Positions 36,564 to 49,556 of a DNA stretch of 64,000 nucleotides are shown here, one piece after another. The notes under the pieces are model-generated. The model saw nothing but the letters and a program-made list of their open reading frames with translations. It made no database searches and was not told the origin of the DNA. Source of the stretch: Hyperoplus lanceolatus (Eukaryota > Chordata > Actinopteri > Uranoscopiformes > Ammodytidae); the NCBI GenBank assembly GCA_026929865.2, contig CM049409.1, forward strand, positions 12,520,952 to 12,584,951. The letters are read 5' to 3'. A program made the position numbers and the translations under genes. Every line of letters starts with the position of its first letter. Within the stretch, counting starts at the first letter, position 1.

Positions 36564-36750
36564 TTAAGAAGTAAGCTTGAAACAATGTCACACTGATTAT
36601 GGGTTTAATAAATCAAATGTAAAACTATATTTATATTTATATGGCCAGTTTCTCAGATGACCTTTAGGTTAAGATTAAACTTTTCAGTGTCCTGCATGGA
36701 ATTCAAATTTGTCTTCACCAAATAACTGTATCTGACTAGGACTATATTCT

Positions 36751-36925
36751 TTTTTTTAAGATATTTTTTGGGCATTTTTATGCCTTATTGATAGTGTAGA
36801 GACAGAGTTGAAATGGGACAGAGAGTGAAGTGACATGCAGAGAACGACCGCGGGCTGGAATCGAATCCGGGTCCGCTGCTGCATGGGGGGAACGCCCTAA
36901 CAACTGAGCTAAGGGCGCCCCCTTC
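36751..36925 (-). mobile_element. tRNA-derived SINE
   Basis: Read on the minus strand, it starts GGGGGCGCCCTTAGCTCAGT, a tRNA-like head with an A-box (TTAGCTCAGTTGTTAGGGC). A B-box (GGATTCGATTCCAGC) follows, then a body and an A-rich end at 36751-36760. The 17-bp target duplication GACTAG(G/A)ACTATATTCT lies at 36734-36750 and 36926-36942 with one difference. The head is a SINE promoter rather than a functional tRNA gene: the flanking duplication and A-rich tail show retroposition. Confidence 0.9.
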
Positions 36926-37780
36926 GACTAGAACTATATTCTTATACATAATCAGTCAGTGGTAACTTAGTCCTTCACTCTATTGGTGTTTTAAATGGAT
37001 GGATTTCGTGCCGAAAACCTAAGAAGAAATCCTTCAGTCCAAGCCATGCTTTCACACTGTGCAGTGAGTTATTAAAATGGGTACAACTAGACTAAGTTCC
37101 AGTATCATAATTAACTCATTTAAGAAGGAGAACATTCCAGGAAACCTTGACAAATTGGGGGTTTAAATGTGCCAATAAAAATGTCTTTGATTAAAAATCG
37201 TTTTAACGTTGATTAAAAATCAAAACCTATGAAACTGGCAATGCATATTTATTGCAACAGTTTAAACCTGACTGAATAATAATGTAACAATAAATCTACA
37301 TGAGTTTTTTTAGACATGGCAGCAGCGTAGCTCTTGGGATGACGATCTCTACCTGTCCATTTGTCTGTCAAGCAGTTTGGTCCAGACTTAAATATATCAT
37401 CATCTGGTGAATGGATCAATTTTATAAAGACATCAATTGTGCCCAAGAGGATAAATCCTGGAGACCAAACTTTTTTAATGCAGTGCCATGTTCAGATAAA
37501 AAATATTTTAACCCTAACCCTTCTGACCAAATACTAGCAAAACTATTTATCATGTTCTGTGTGTTTGGTGCTAATTATCAAATGCTCAAACAGCCTAAAA
37601 TAAGATGATGAACATGGTAAACATGACACCTGCTTAAAATCAGCATGTTAGCATTGTCACTATAAGTCTGTGAGCATGCTGATAGCATTTAGCACCACCA
37701 GGGCTACATCACAAGAAACCAATTCACAAGAAAAAATGTCACTTCTATATCAGTTTTACATAAGCAAGCATACGTCTCCA

Positions 37781-37892
37781 CAGTTATGTACACATTCCTG
37801 ATAAAGGCTACTTAATGGTTCACCAACTTTTTCACAAACAGAACAATATATTAAATGTGTTAATTTAACTTGCAATACGTTTTGTAGCAGAT
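37781..37892. repeat. 112-bp direct repeat, copy 1 (upstream of synpo2l)
   Basis: Nearly identical, with about one mismatch, to 43175-43286 in synpo2l intron 3. It begins CAGTTATGTACACATTCC and ends TTTTGTAGCAGAT. No inverted ends or target duplications were seen around either copy. Confidence 0.93.
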
Positions 37893-38354
37893 TCTGTATT
37901 TCAAAGTATTTTTCATTCAGTCAACAGTGACTCAGGACATATTTCAATGTAGTAATGCAGGCCTTTCATCCAGAGATTGCATAAGTATTCATCCTAATCG
38001 CTCCATGATGACAGCCTAGAATGTCTCTACATCCAGAGGAGCTGGCAGGAAACGTATATCCTCAGCCGTTAAAGACTAACGAGCAACAACGTCAAACACT
38101 CTTTGTCTGCATCGTAATTTTTTATCAGCACCCCTTGGTGTAAAGAGAATATTTGAATGCAACATATCAAGAGTGGAATGTCCTATCATGCTAAGTCCCA
38201 GCCCTGAAATTCGAAAGTCTGTCTGTAACCCTACTAAAGGTTACAGATGACTTCAACGGGGTAAAGCCAGAGATGAAAGAGTACCATTTGGACTTTCTGA
38301 ACGTTAAACTTTTAAATGGTCTGCAGACAAGCACACAAAGTAGCAGAGGTGGTG

Positions 38355-38470
38355 GTGTCCTATTTTTGGAGGGGCTATCAGAAATCCACTGACAAAGGTC
38401 TGAGTGACAGGACAAGTGTTGCGTTGGACCCTCCCCTTGCTCAATTGGGGCAGGCATTCCTCAATGTAAG
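38355..38470 (+). promoter_or_regulatory. synpo2l: Candidate muscle cis-elements upstream of synpo2l
   Basis: About 370-470 bp before the ATG lie a near-CArG box (CCTATTTTTGG, 38359-38369, one base longer than the SRF consensus), an E-box-like CAATTG (38442-38447) and an M-CAT/TEAD word (CATTCCT, 38455-38461). Muscle genes often combine such sites, but each is short enough to occur by chance. Confidence 0.3.
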
Positions 38471-38571
38471 CAGAGGCAGACCCCCTCCCATCAGATTTCT
38501 CTCTCATTCTCCCTCTCCCTTGGCCTCCCTATGATGGTTGGCCCACTCTGGGTGTGGGTGGGCAAACAAAA

Positions 38572-38604
<33 letters not shown>

Positions 38605-38828
38605 CGTTCAGGTGTGAGTGTCGGCCTTGGAGCTTGACTCAGAGAGAAGTCAGCGCTCGGACAGTGTGGCAGGCAAAGAGCAGGTCAGAGCTCTGCAAGG
38701 GGGCCCTGAATGCCGACCATGGGGCAAATACACTGAGGGCCCCCAAGAAAAAATATAAAAATACAAAGAGGAGCGGAAAATTGTTAGGAAAAACCTGAAA
38801 AGCAAAAGTAGACAGAGAAAGAAAAACA

Positions 38829-41800
38829 ATGGTTGCAGAGGAAGTGATAATTACATTGTCCGGTGGAGCACCATGGGGCTTTCGTCTCCAGGGAGGTGTG
38901 GAACATCAGAAGCCACTCCAGGTGGCCAAGGTAAGGCTGGTCATTCAGCAGGCTGGACAATGGATGGTTTCCTGGGGGGAAAGTATAAAATACTGTGTTA
39001 GATTCAACAGAAGTGAAACATCAGCCAAGATATATTAGGTAGAGATTTAAGGAGCTGTGAACAGAGTTGAAATGGAATATTGGCTGCTGTGCAACTTGGT
39101 TTGGGGCCTCACTATGAGTCATCATCTCTTTTGAAAACGGTCTTCATGCAAAAACACACCGATGATTGATTGGGAGAACTTTATACTTACGTTCAGCTGG
39201 GAATGTAGCGCAACCTTTCCACATATGTTCCGCTGAATGCTGCTTCTCTTATTAAAGTGCATGAAGCTTAAAGTTCTAGTAGCTGTAGGCTACTGACTAG
39301 AAAATCAGATTTTGTCCACATTGGTTTGTTTTTGACACATACCTTTGACTTTGTGCTACCTACTGACACTGTTCTCAAGTGGTGCGTTTAGCAATGGAAA
39401 ATCCTCATTGTAGCAAAGATTTACTGATACTTTTAAACTATTATTTTATACACTTTTTTTTTGTCTTTATTGGAAGGAGCTTATCAGCCTCAGCTCACAC
39501 ACCCATGACCATGAACTGATTTGTGCTATTGACCTAGCATATTTCCAGTACGCTATAATATCGGTAAGAAACTCAAATCACTCCAGCCATGCTTGGTCAT
39601 GTTTAAGCTGGCAAGTTACTTGACAAGTATTTGGAAACCACGTAGGTGAGCGATAAAAGTCATGAAGATCAAGATTAAGTTCAGTTCTTGAAATCACCGT
39701 GGTTCGGGGCCAAACCTAAGCCCCATTGGTGCCTGTGATTTAAATAAAAAATATGCAGCTTTTGAGAACTACAGACTACTTTTATATTTTGTCTTTTAGT
39801 ATAAATATGTTCACATAAGTAAATTATTAATTATGTTGAGAAAATATTTAACCTTACAACCTTACCTCTCAGCTCATATTACTTCCCTAGAAAAGATTCT
39901 TCACAACAATTTCATCACCACATTTTGCAGCAGTTTATATCATTATTTTATTTCTTAAGTTAAGATTTCAGTATTTATCAGAACACACACAAAATCATGC
40001 AAACATGTACACACATTACACAAACACATATTTTAAAAATGGTTGACTGGGCAGAAACTACTTTTCTATGTGGCTATTTTGGGTTGAGAAGGCATATCAC
40101 ATGGGGCAGCCAAGGTGTGTGTTTCAGCTCAGTACTCAAAAATGTACCTCATACACTATTTTTGTATGTGCACCTCAGTATTTTCCAGCATAAAGAAGAA
40201 ATGTAGAACTATTTTTTACAGATTTGAGTACAAAGCTAATTGTTACCTCTGTTGTGCTCCATGTTGGTCCTGGTAACGCACAGCATGAGGTGTGGTACAG
40301 CTATATAAATAAATGTTTCCATTTACAGACATTACACACAAAAAAAATTCACAAATAAAATCCCCTTTTCTGGAAAAGAAGGCGTGTTTAGAGGCAAACT
40401 TTAATTTGTTTATTGAATACATTAAAATGCACCTCTCGATTAGCTCTATAACACACGCCATAATCATGAGGCAAACATTCTTACAGACAGTATTTAAATA
40501 TTCTTAAGAACGTTTGCTCCTTAAAGTGTTAGTCCTACATGTAATTGACTTGTGCAGAATGTGGTAGAAAGTACACAGAGTCACAGGATACCAAATCACC
40601 TTTATGACAGTGGACGACAGCTGTTTCTGTCCAACTATCCAAAACAGCATGCTCCTTCACCCCTGAGAGCAGGAAGGTGTAATCTTGTGAGGACTCACAC
40701 TATACCGTTCCTAACAGGTGGAGCAGTTTGGTGCTTCACTGAAAGAGACGATGTGTCAGTGCACAGGTTTCGTGTGTTTATTTATATGAGTTTAAGTGTA
40801 TTTTTGTATCAGTCCATGTGGTTCGAGTGTGTGTGTGTGTGTGTATGTGTGTGTGTGTGAGAGAGAGAGAGCATGTAAGGGTGTTAAAGCTGTTATGACT
40901 TGCAACCACAAGGTGACTGACTGAATGAATAACTGACATCCTGTACCACAAGCAGGCACAGGACACTTTGAAAGGCTTAGCTAAATGGGGATTTGGGATT
41001 TAATTACATGCAAACCAGAATAGCTGGAAAGAAAACTAATTAGGTCAACTAAAGCAACATTTCACTATCTCTGATATCCAACCAACAATATAATTTACCA
41101 AATGGCGATGTCCTCACAGATTGGAAACAACAGACATCGTCTTTAAAAAATCTGCTTCAAATTCATTATGGGACATGTTGACATGGACATGAGGCAATTT
41201 AGGGTGAGCATGACACCATGCTCCTGACAGACCTTGGGCACAAATAGCAAAGAACCAAATGAAGATGGCTGCTGGCTGGCATTTCCCCGTTAGAGTGTAT
41301 TTGAGGGCCCCACTCGAGCTGCAATATGTGGCATATGTCCGCAGCAAGATCGAGCTGTCAGGACAAAATCTGCTCTGTGTCTGTCACAATCACAAATCAG
41401 GACAAAACATACCGCTGTCAGTTTTTTTCCCAACTGTGCCCAATCCAATTTTAAGGGAAATAATGAAATAGCAAGTATAGAAAAAATTATTATGTTTTTG
41501 TACCAGTTGTCTCAATGTCCTTTTTAAGTATCTACTGTATATCACAGATTTCCAAACCAAAGCTGTAGACTTGGGACTTGCCCTGAAGTTACAATTCATA
41601 TTCAATAAGACAGAATCCTGAACACAATAGGATCCAAACCAGTCGGCATCAGGCAAGCCTTGCATTAATCATTAATTTCTAGGCTTGTGCATTACCTGGA
41701 TTTGGTCTTGGCAGTATGAAAAATATAGCTAACAAACCATTCACGGGAAAATGTAAATATACCTTTTTACTGTGAAAGACTTGAAATACTAGGACTTGCT

Positions 41801-44800
41801 ATTTCCCTCAATGCCTTTAGACTTAGCTTGAGATTTGCTCTAGAGACAAATTAGATTGGTTGTCTCCTGAAGGACTTAAAAGCTGTCAATGCCCTAAAAG
41901 ACTTCAAAACAGATTTACTTCTTACATTTTATTTGTATAACCCATCACAACTCAACTTTTGTGTTACTCTTTGCCGTTTATGTTAGTGTTTGAACTTTGC
42001 CTTCCTTTGCTTTCAGGTGCGTAAACGCAGCAAAGCATGTAGGGCTGGGCTGCAGGAGGCTGATGAGCTGGTGTCCATCAACGAACAGCCATGTGGAGAG
42101 CTATCCCATGCTCAGGCCATGGGCCTCATTGACAGTACACCTGGGGTATTACACATCCGGGTCAGAAGGTCAGAGGAACAAAATAACAATAGTGTTGGAC
42201 ACAAAATGTGCACCATTTACTTTATGCATCAGTTTGATTAGTTACATTCCTTAAATAAAATAAAAAAGAAATTGACTGCAGTTTGTGCTAAGATGCTACT
42301 TACTCTAAGGACAAAAGGATTTCAGGTTTAAAGAAATTAGATATAATATCATCACAGAGGGCCTTCATTCAGCTTTATCAATATCTTTTTTGCAGGGTGC
42401 CTGTTGGTTTTCAGTCGGTGGTGCTCGTGACCCGTGCCCCATCTCCCCGTATAGACAAAGAGTACCGTGCTGCTCTGCGGGCCATGTCACCCACCAATCC
42501 CCACCATGCACCCATCCGTGCTGTCCACCGTAGCAGCTCCTCCCTAACCAGTGGCTTGACATCTCCACCTGGTAGTGAGGCTTACTACGGTGAGACTGAC
42601 AGTGATGCAGATGTGGCAGGCTACGAGAGGCAGCGCCGACAGAAACGTCGTAGCCCCAACAACCCCACCCCGGGGAAACCAACAGGACGAGCCTCCCCTG
42701 AGGGTGGGGAGACATCAGAGATGAGTGGCTATGACAGTGCTCCAGATGCACATGTTTACCCCAGTTTGTTGGATGGACGTGGGGGAGATGGAAATGGAGG
42801 AGGGGGACTACCAGGGGTGGCACGGAGGGAAGTGATTTACCAGCCTCATGGTCCAGGGATGTGGTCCTCACAGACATCCACTGAGACCTCCTCCATCATC
42901 TCATCAGCAGATGACCAGGGTCCACGAGATGGAGTGCAAGAGGAGGATAGTGGCTTTCTTGAGATAGCCAACGTCCCACTGGTATCCCCTGAGAGGGCAA
43001 AGGAGGCAATGATGCTAGGCTCCCGCAGCCAGCTTGTGCCCATGGTGGGTCCTTTGAATAAACCCATCGACGAGGAGCTTTCCACAACCTACATGGAAAA
43101 GGCCAAGCAAGCCAGTAAGTACAGCTGAGGAAAAGCAATGACAGGGACCTGTGCTTTACAGTTATGTGCTTCTCCAGTTATGTACACATTCCTGATAAAG
43201 GCTACTTAATGGTTCACCAACTTTTCCACAAACAGAACAATATATTAAATGTGTTAATTTAACTTGCAATACGTTTTGTAGCAGATACAGATTCCTAATT
43301 TTATTCTTATTTTTATTCAAGGATGTTTGTATTGATATTGTTCTTTACCATATGTATGCTATTATTTTTTATTATATTCATTCATCATATGCTTTGCAGG
43401 CCAGAAACATTGCATTGAAGTGCTGATAAACTGATATCATCTGTTCCCATACACAGAACAAAATGTTCTTGGCAGAATTTGCACCGTTATGCAATCTGTC
43501 AATCACCATAACCCAACCTCCATACATTTTCAATAAGGTTTTTCAGTTTGAGTGGGTGTAACATCAGCTAGGTCTGCTACTGCTAAAAAAGATCATGTCT
43601 GGTACAGTGTAATACATTTACCTTAAGTTATTTGTGTAAAACCCCTAGTTTTCAATCCTGGAGCACTGCAAAGCATCTACAGCTGCCTTTAGGTATCAAG
43701 TAGCAAAGCAGAGAAACTTTAATTTCCTTTGCACCTATCTCTCTCTCCCTCTCTCTTATCTAGCTCTAATTGCTTATCTTATTGTTCTGCTATTTCTGCT
43801 ATATTGCTGTTTGATCAACTTTAAAATGAAGTCAAGCATGATATGTTTTAAACAGTCAATATGACATATGTTAGCTTTCAACACAATGCCAAATGTGTGT
43901 GCACATGCAAATAGACATAAAGATATGGTTTGGTTAAATTGGAAGATCCAATGGTATGTCACAGAATGTTTTTTAACATGAAACAGTCACATGTTCTTTC
44001 AGTTTAAGATTGTTTGTTTGTCTAAAATATCACATAAGTATGCTTATTTTTTCAGTGCCTACATCGTGTTACATTGTTATCCTGTCCATCACCCATAATA
44101 AGCTCAGGAAAAGGACCGGCTGGTCTATTTGAAATCAACGGGCTGTTTTAAGAACGTTATTGTGATAAATCCCCCTTGCCATCACTGAGGGCGTGTTTAA
44201 AATTATAAAGTCCTATTTAAGAACCCTGTCCTAAACAAATTAAGAACTGCCTTCAAGTGCCAGTGCATATCACGGTAACAGAATTAGGTTGCCTATGATA
44301 ATCTGCTTAATACCATAGCAAGTTAAAGGATATGTAATGGCTACCCTTTGAAGTTCTCCTTCCAGTCACCTACAACATGCAACCTTCCACTAGCTTGCGA
44401 ATATTTTTAGTAAGTTAGATGTCAGACTAGTACAGAAGACTCATAATGTGTAAATTTCTCCTTCACCCCAGCTAATGTGAGAAGCTGAAGGCTTGCCAGG
44501 AATTTTCCCGAAGTGCTCCTGTGGCAAGTTAAGAGATAGATGCCTTTTGAATGTGCGGCGGTCAGACAAGGTTTAGAGGCTCATATCAGAGTTATAGTTA
44601 TTTATTCAAATGTTAAAATTGTTCATTCATAGTATCTAAATGTACTGAAGTACTTGTGTTATACTCCTGTGCAATTATTTCTAATAGCTTCGGCTTTTTC
44701 ATATACAGAACTCAACCGAGGGGATACTCAACAAGACAAGAATGTAAAGGAAGCCAGAAGCAAGTGTCGAACAATTGCATCCCTACTGACTGATGCTCCG

Positions 44801-47323
44801 AACCCTCACTCCAAGGGGGTGCTGATGTTTAAGAAGAGGCGGCAGCGCTCAAAAAAGTACACCCTTACCAGCTTTGGTAGTGTGGATGAGGATACCTGTC
44901 AGGATTCACAAGAGGAAGATGGAGTATTCCCCGGCAGCGAGTCAGAGTTTGATGAGGATGGCTTCTCTGCAGCTCCTGACCCAACTTGGGATAGTGACTA
45001 CTTGAATATGCTAGAGAAGAGGGCAACTGCAGGCAGTGACGTTTGTGGGGAAGGGGCGGATGGCGCTCTGAGCCCAGGCTTGAGTGACACTGCAGGCAAA
45101 GGTGCACAGTTGTTTGAGCAGCAAAGGAAGAGGGCTGCTGAGCATGCCAAAAAGGTAGAGGCAGCACAACCTCAGGCTCCACCACAGTCTCAAATCCAGG
45201 AGCAGGCTCAAATGTATCAGTTGCATCCAGAGATACAATCCCAGATGCAACCAAACCTTCAGCCTCAGCAGATATCAGCTGGTCCTACAGCCATACAGCA
45301 AGAGCTGTCTCAAGCTCCAGGTCCAGTTGCAGCCAATGGAATGTCTAATGGTGACCTATGCTTCTCTGCAGTTAGTACAGTTAGCATGGTGATGTCACCT
45401 CCACCTGTGGCACCAAAACCTGCCACCGCCTCTGTTACTGTTCTGACCAGACCTGCACCACAAGCTGAAACGCCATTACCAGAACTACCTGTTGGTAGTG
45501 TTCTCAACAGAACGGCACGTCCTTTCACTCCTGGTTTTATCAGCATTCGATCTGCAACTGCCCCTGTAGCGTTCCGACCAACTGTCACGAAGATGACCCC
45601 GCGATCTTCCTCAGCAGCTGTTATGCAACCACCATTCTCGACTGCCTCAGAACTAGCCATTAATGCCACATCGGTATCATCACAGCTAGCCCTTGGACCA
45701 CCATCAGTGTTCTCCCCACCATACTCAGTGCCCTTGGCTTCAACACCAGAAGCTCCCGTTTCCTTTCACCGTCCAGCTATCTCTACCCCTATAGAGAAAA
45801 TGCATTCAACACCACCTACTACTGTCCATCAAGCTCCATTTGCAACTGTGCCCCCAATTTCTATGCCCCTTGCTCCACATATAACAATGGCTCCAGCTCC
45901 AGCTCCAGTTCCACCAGTATCTCAAATTGCTAGTCCAGCTGACCCTGTGCCTTCATTTCAAGTGGCATTTGCTCAGCCACCTCCACCTCAATTTTATACT
46001 GTACCTGTAGCTCCAGTGTCAGTGATTTCCCAGCCAGAAGCTGTAGCTCCTACACCGGTTCCTGATCCAAAAGGGCGCACAGGAATCTTACTTGAGGCTC
46101 GACGGCGTACAGGCAAACCCAAACCTATGTTCATTGTGCCAGATGTCACAAAGAACTCCCCCAACCCTGACCTATTGTCTATGGTGCAGAACCTGGATGA
46201 TAGGTGCTCCCGACATAAATATGGCCAACCACCGTCTGAGACTATGTATGATGGTGAAGAAGAGGACATGAGTGGTGAGCCTGGCATGGGGAGGGCACCT
46301 CCTCCAGTGGCACCAAAGCCCAGGGTCATCCATGAAACCCCACAGTTTCTTCAAGCAGGGGGTAAGGGGGCCCAGCTGTTTGCCCGCAGGCAGAGCCGCA
46401 TGGGTATGTATGTGGTTGACACTCCACCTGAGACCCCTTACCAGCAGGAAGTGGCCTCATACAGTGGAGTCCAACCCACTGACTTCTCTACCAATCCTCC
46501 CTTTCCCCCTCAGTGGAAATACTCCCCAAATGTCCGTGCCCCTCCACCTATTGGGTACAACCCACTCCTGGCTCCCTCTATCCCTTCTGGGCCTCAGAGG
46601 GATATAGGGAAGCCAGACATCAGGGGGAGAGGAGGCTCCCAAAAAGAGGGCATTAAGGCTCTGGATTTCATGCGAAGAGAGCCCTACCAGCTCAACTCTG
46701 CCATGTTCAACTATGGGGGCAGTGCTGCTAATCTATCAGCAATGCCATCTTACCAAGCCCAGAGGCAGCAGCAAGGTGGCTACACACCAGCAATGGTGGG
46801 CAGCTCATTAACCTCACCTAAGCAAATTCCCATCAAAACAGCCCGTGTCTTCGAGGTCAAACGATTCTCCACCCCCACACCTATGTCAGCTCCAACTATG
46901 ACTCCAAAAGTCCTTGCACCCCGGTCAGCCACTAGCCTCGGAGAGCGCTTGTCTCATTCCAGCATGATCTCCCCACCTCCTCAGTCTTTTACTACAACCC
47001 CAGCTCCTCTTTTTGCTGCAGCACCAGTCAGTGCTCCAACCCTAGCTCCACCTCCCTCTCAACCAGCTGGACTGCCCAGCCTCCCACAATTTTCTGCCAC
47101 ACCTCTTCCAAACCCTCTGCCTCCAGCAGTCCCAACACCTTACACTCCAGTTTCATACACCACTGGGCTCCAGAGAGCCAAGCAGTTCCAGAGTGCTCCT
47201 GAGCTCAGTATCCTTGGCTCTTTGCCCCCCATCAAGTCCAACTCAGTTCAGGCACCCAAACCACGCTTTGTTGCCACCAAGGGAGGTGTCCAGCCCCATG
47301 TCTGGAGGCCAGGAGCAATGTGA
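38829..47323 (+). CDS. synpo2l: Synaptopodin 2-like protein, PDZ domain actin-associated Z-disc protein
   Basis: Four coding exons: 38829-38930, 42017-42168, 42396-43114 and 44709-47323. Phases join exactly and give 1195 aa. The start MVAEEVIITLSGGAPWGF matches the human SYNPO2L N-terminus (MGAEEEV...) and begins a PDZ domain (residues about 5-85, with PWGF as the carboxylate-binding loop). Exon 3 has the acidic EAYYGETDSDAD block. Exon 4 has CRTIASLL (344-351), LMFKKRRQRSKKYTL (about 363-377), paired GAQLFEQQRKRA and GAQLFARRQSRM repeats, two PPPVAPKP proline motifs, WKYSPNVRAPPP (near 927), GIKALDFMRREPYQ and the terminal VQPHVWRPGAM, all in SYNPO2L order. It is longer than human (977 aa, from memory), with the extra length in the Gln- and Pro-rich middle. 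It binds and bundles actin at the Z-disc. The exon 2 donor (AAG|GTCAGA) is weak. myoz1 follows in tandem, as in human. Confidence 0.96.
38931..42016 (+). other. synpo2l: synpo2l intron 1
   Basis: About 3.1 kb, mostly AT-rich single-copy-looking DNA. It contains a short GT run at 40827-40858. No internal exon or complete transposon was recognised. Confidence 0.75.
43175..43286. repeat. 112-bp direct repeat, copy 2 (synpo2l intron 3)
   Basis: Partner of 37781-37892, in the same orientation, about 60 bp after the exon 3 donor. The rest of intron 3 (43115-44708, 1.6 kb) shows nothing recognisable. Confidence 0.93.
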
Positions 47324-49497
47324 GAAGCTGTATATCAGTCACATACACACTTGGACATCTTCATATCTATTCAGTGCGGGAATTACTTGTTAATTACTGA
47401 CTGTTTATTGGTTCAATGATTAAATTAAGCAAAAATGCCTAACATCCATTGGTTCCACCTTATCAAATGTGACAGTATTCTGCTTTCTCTCCTTAAATCT
47501 TTGTGAAATGAATATAATTCTGGTGTGGGTGGTTGGTCAAACAAAACAAACATTTTAAAAACATCACCCTAGGCTATTCTTAATTCTGATGGGCAACTGT
47601 CTAATGTATTTATTTAATTATAAAGGGATACATTTATTTAAATGAGGAGCTCTACATCCATTAATTTAAGCCTTAAATTCAGCAGTAAACACAAGGTGAT
47701 GAAGTAGCATACGGCAGTCAAGTGATTCAGGCTAAAGTTGAAATCCAGAAACCAGTATAGTAATATATTAGGACATGAATGATGGTAATGTACCTTAACT
47801 TCTACTTATATAAGGAAAAACAAACTTAAATGCTTTTCACATTTATTTCTGCCAACAAATTTAGTCACACATTTATTTGAGTGACCATAATAATAGAGTC
47901 CACCATATGCCTGTCCTGGGGGAGGTTAGTGTAAGGCTTCTGGAGATCTCTTTCTTGTTATGCAGAAGAAATACCATCAAAACAGAGCCTGTACTGAATA
48001 TTCTTTGAAACTTGAAATGCCTGAAATATATTGAAGATTAATATTTTCAGTACTGATCTGGATTGAATCACTGAAGATGTTTGTTGTAGTATGTTGACAG
48101 ATGGAGGATCATGAAGCAAAACTAGCAGGATTTATCTTTGAACATGTGATTCTGTTATTCAGAACTTGTCCTACAAAATGATGTGCACAAATTGTTTTTT
48201 TACCATGTTTGTAGCATTATCAAGAAGAAACCATTGAAAAGTTGAAAGTTGTAAAATGGCTCAGCTCGACTTGGAACTACATGTGAAGACAAGGTTTGCT
48301 CTAGCAAGTGTGAGTGAGGTTATGCCAAATACCCCTGCTCACTATAGCCAGAGATAAATGCTATCTTTTTAGCATGGGACACATTCAACAAGTGCCCCGG
48401 GCTGTCAATGTACACTTGCCACTGGATATCACAGCTTTCATTAGGCACACACAAGCTTCCTTAGTATGAGTGTTGTAGATATATGTAAATTCTTAACTTT
48501 AATTAAACAAATAACACAGATGAAGAGATGTGTATTTGTCTCGTTTAATTGTGATTTAATCTGAAGTGGTGCAAGAGGAAGTTGACTGACTGAGAGGTTC
48601 ATTTATAAAGGGTTTAAGAAATGAGAGTGGCTGTGGAGGGGGCATGAAGGGAGTAATAGTATATACTGTATAGGTAGGCCAGTTTACTGAATTGGGTCAT
48701 AGCTCACTATTGAACATAAGGGGTAATGGTCAGATGTGCTTGCATGCCAGACAATTGGGACTTATGGCTGAATTGTATAGTTATGAAATCCCACAGCTTG
48801 CAGAAGTTCTGTAGAATGAACAGGAAAGTGTGGTACCTAAAGATTGTTGGTAAAGATGAAGGAACTGATGGAAAGACGCACAGAAGTCTAGCCAGTGGTT
48901 TTCCATTAACAATGGTTACTATTAAAGAGTAAGACTAAACCGTTTTAATAGCCACTGTATATACCCTGAAAGACTTAATATGTTAATTGAATTAACTAAT
49001 TATGAGAAAAATCATATTTTTCTTAGTTTTGTTGTTGTTGTGTTTGTTTTTTGTCTGTTTTTTACCATTTTAAAAATCAGCCTTTTCTTGTTTTAGTTTT
49101 TTTTTCCATAATATTATGGCTAAAGAAAATCTAGGGAGTGGATATGTCTAAGTGTAAAATATAATACTTATATGTTTCAGAATGTAGTTGGATTTTATAA
49201 GTGTGAAAATGTAATTCTAATAATTAATGCCAAGTAGTTTATACAGACTAGGAGAAAATACATTTTTAAAGGAACATAATTGGATTTGAAAGCTCTCCAG
49301 TTGTTTGACACTTCTGATTTTACACTGCCCCCTATTGCTTTTTGTGTGATTCTGCAATTTTTGGTTTGATGTAAATGCATGCATGAAGTAATTGATAATA
49401 TTAATAATTGAGCAGCACAATAACTGTAACTGTATATTAATTAATAAAAAATACATGTTCAACTATTTCATCCAAGGGTATGCTTTACAGGCAGGAG

Positions 49498-49556
<59 letters not shown>

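Noticed and set aside
36840..36925. Possible tRNA gene on the minus strand
   Set aside because: A-box and B-box are present, but the unit has an A-rich tail and a 17-bp target duplication, so it is a SINE head.
42365..42877. 170-codon minus-strand frame opposite synpo2l exon 3
   Set aside because: It is a shadow of a strongly coding plus-strand exon.
44654..44708. Open frame extending synpo2l exon 4 upstream to 44654
   Set aside because: A consensus acceptor (TATACAG) ends at 44708, and the phase joins exon 3 to give the conserved KQASK-LNRG junction. The upstream part is intron.
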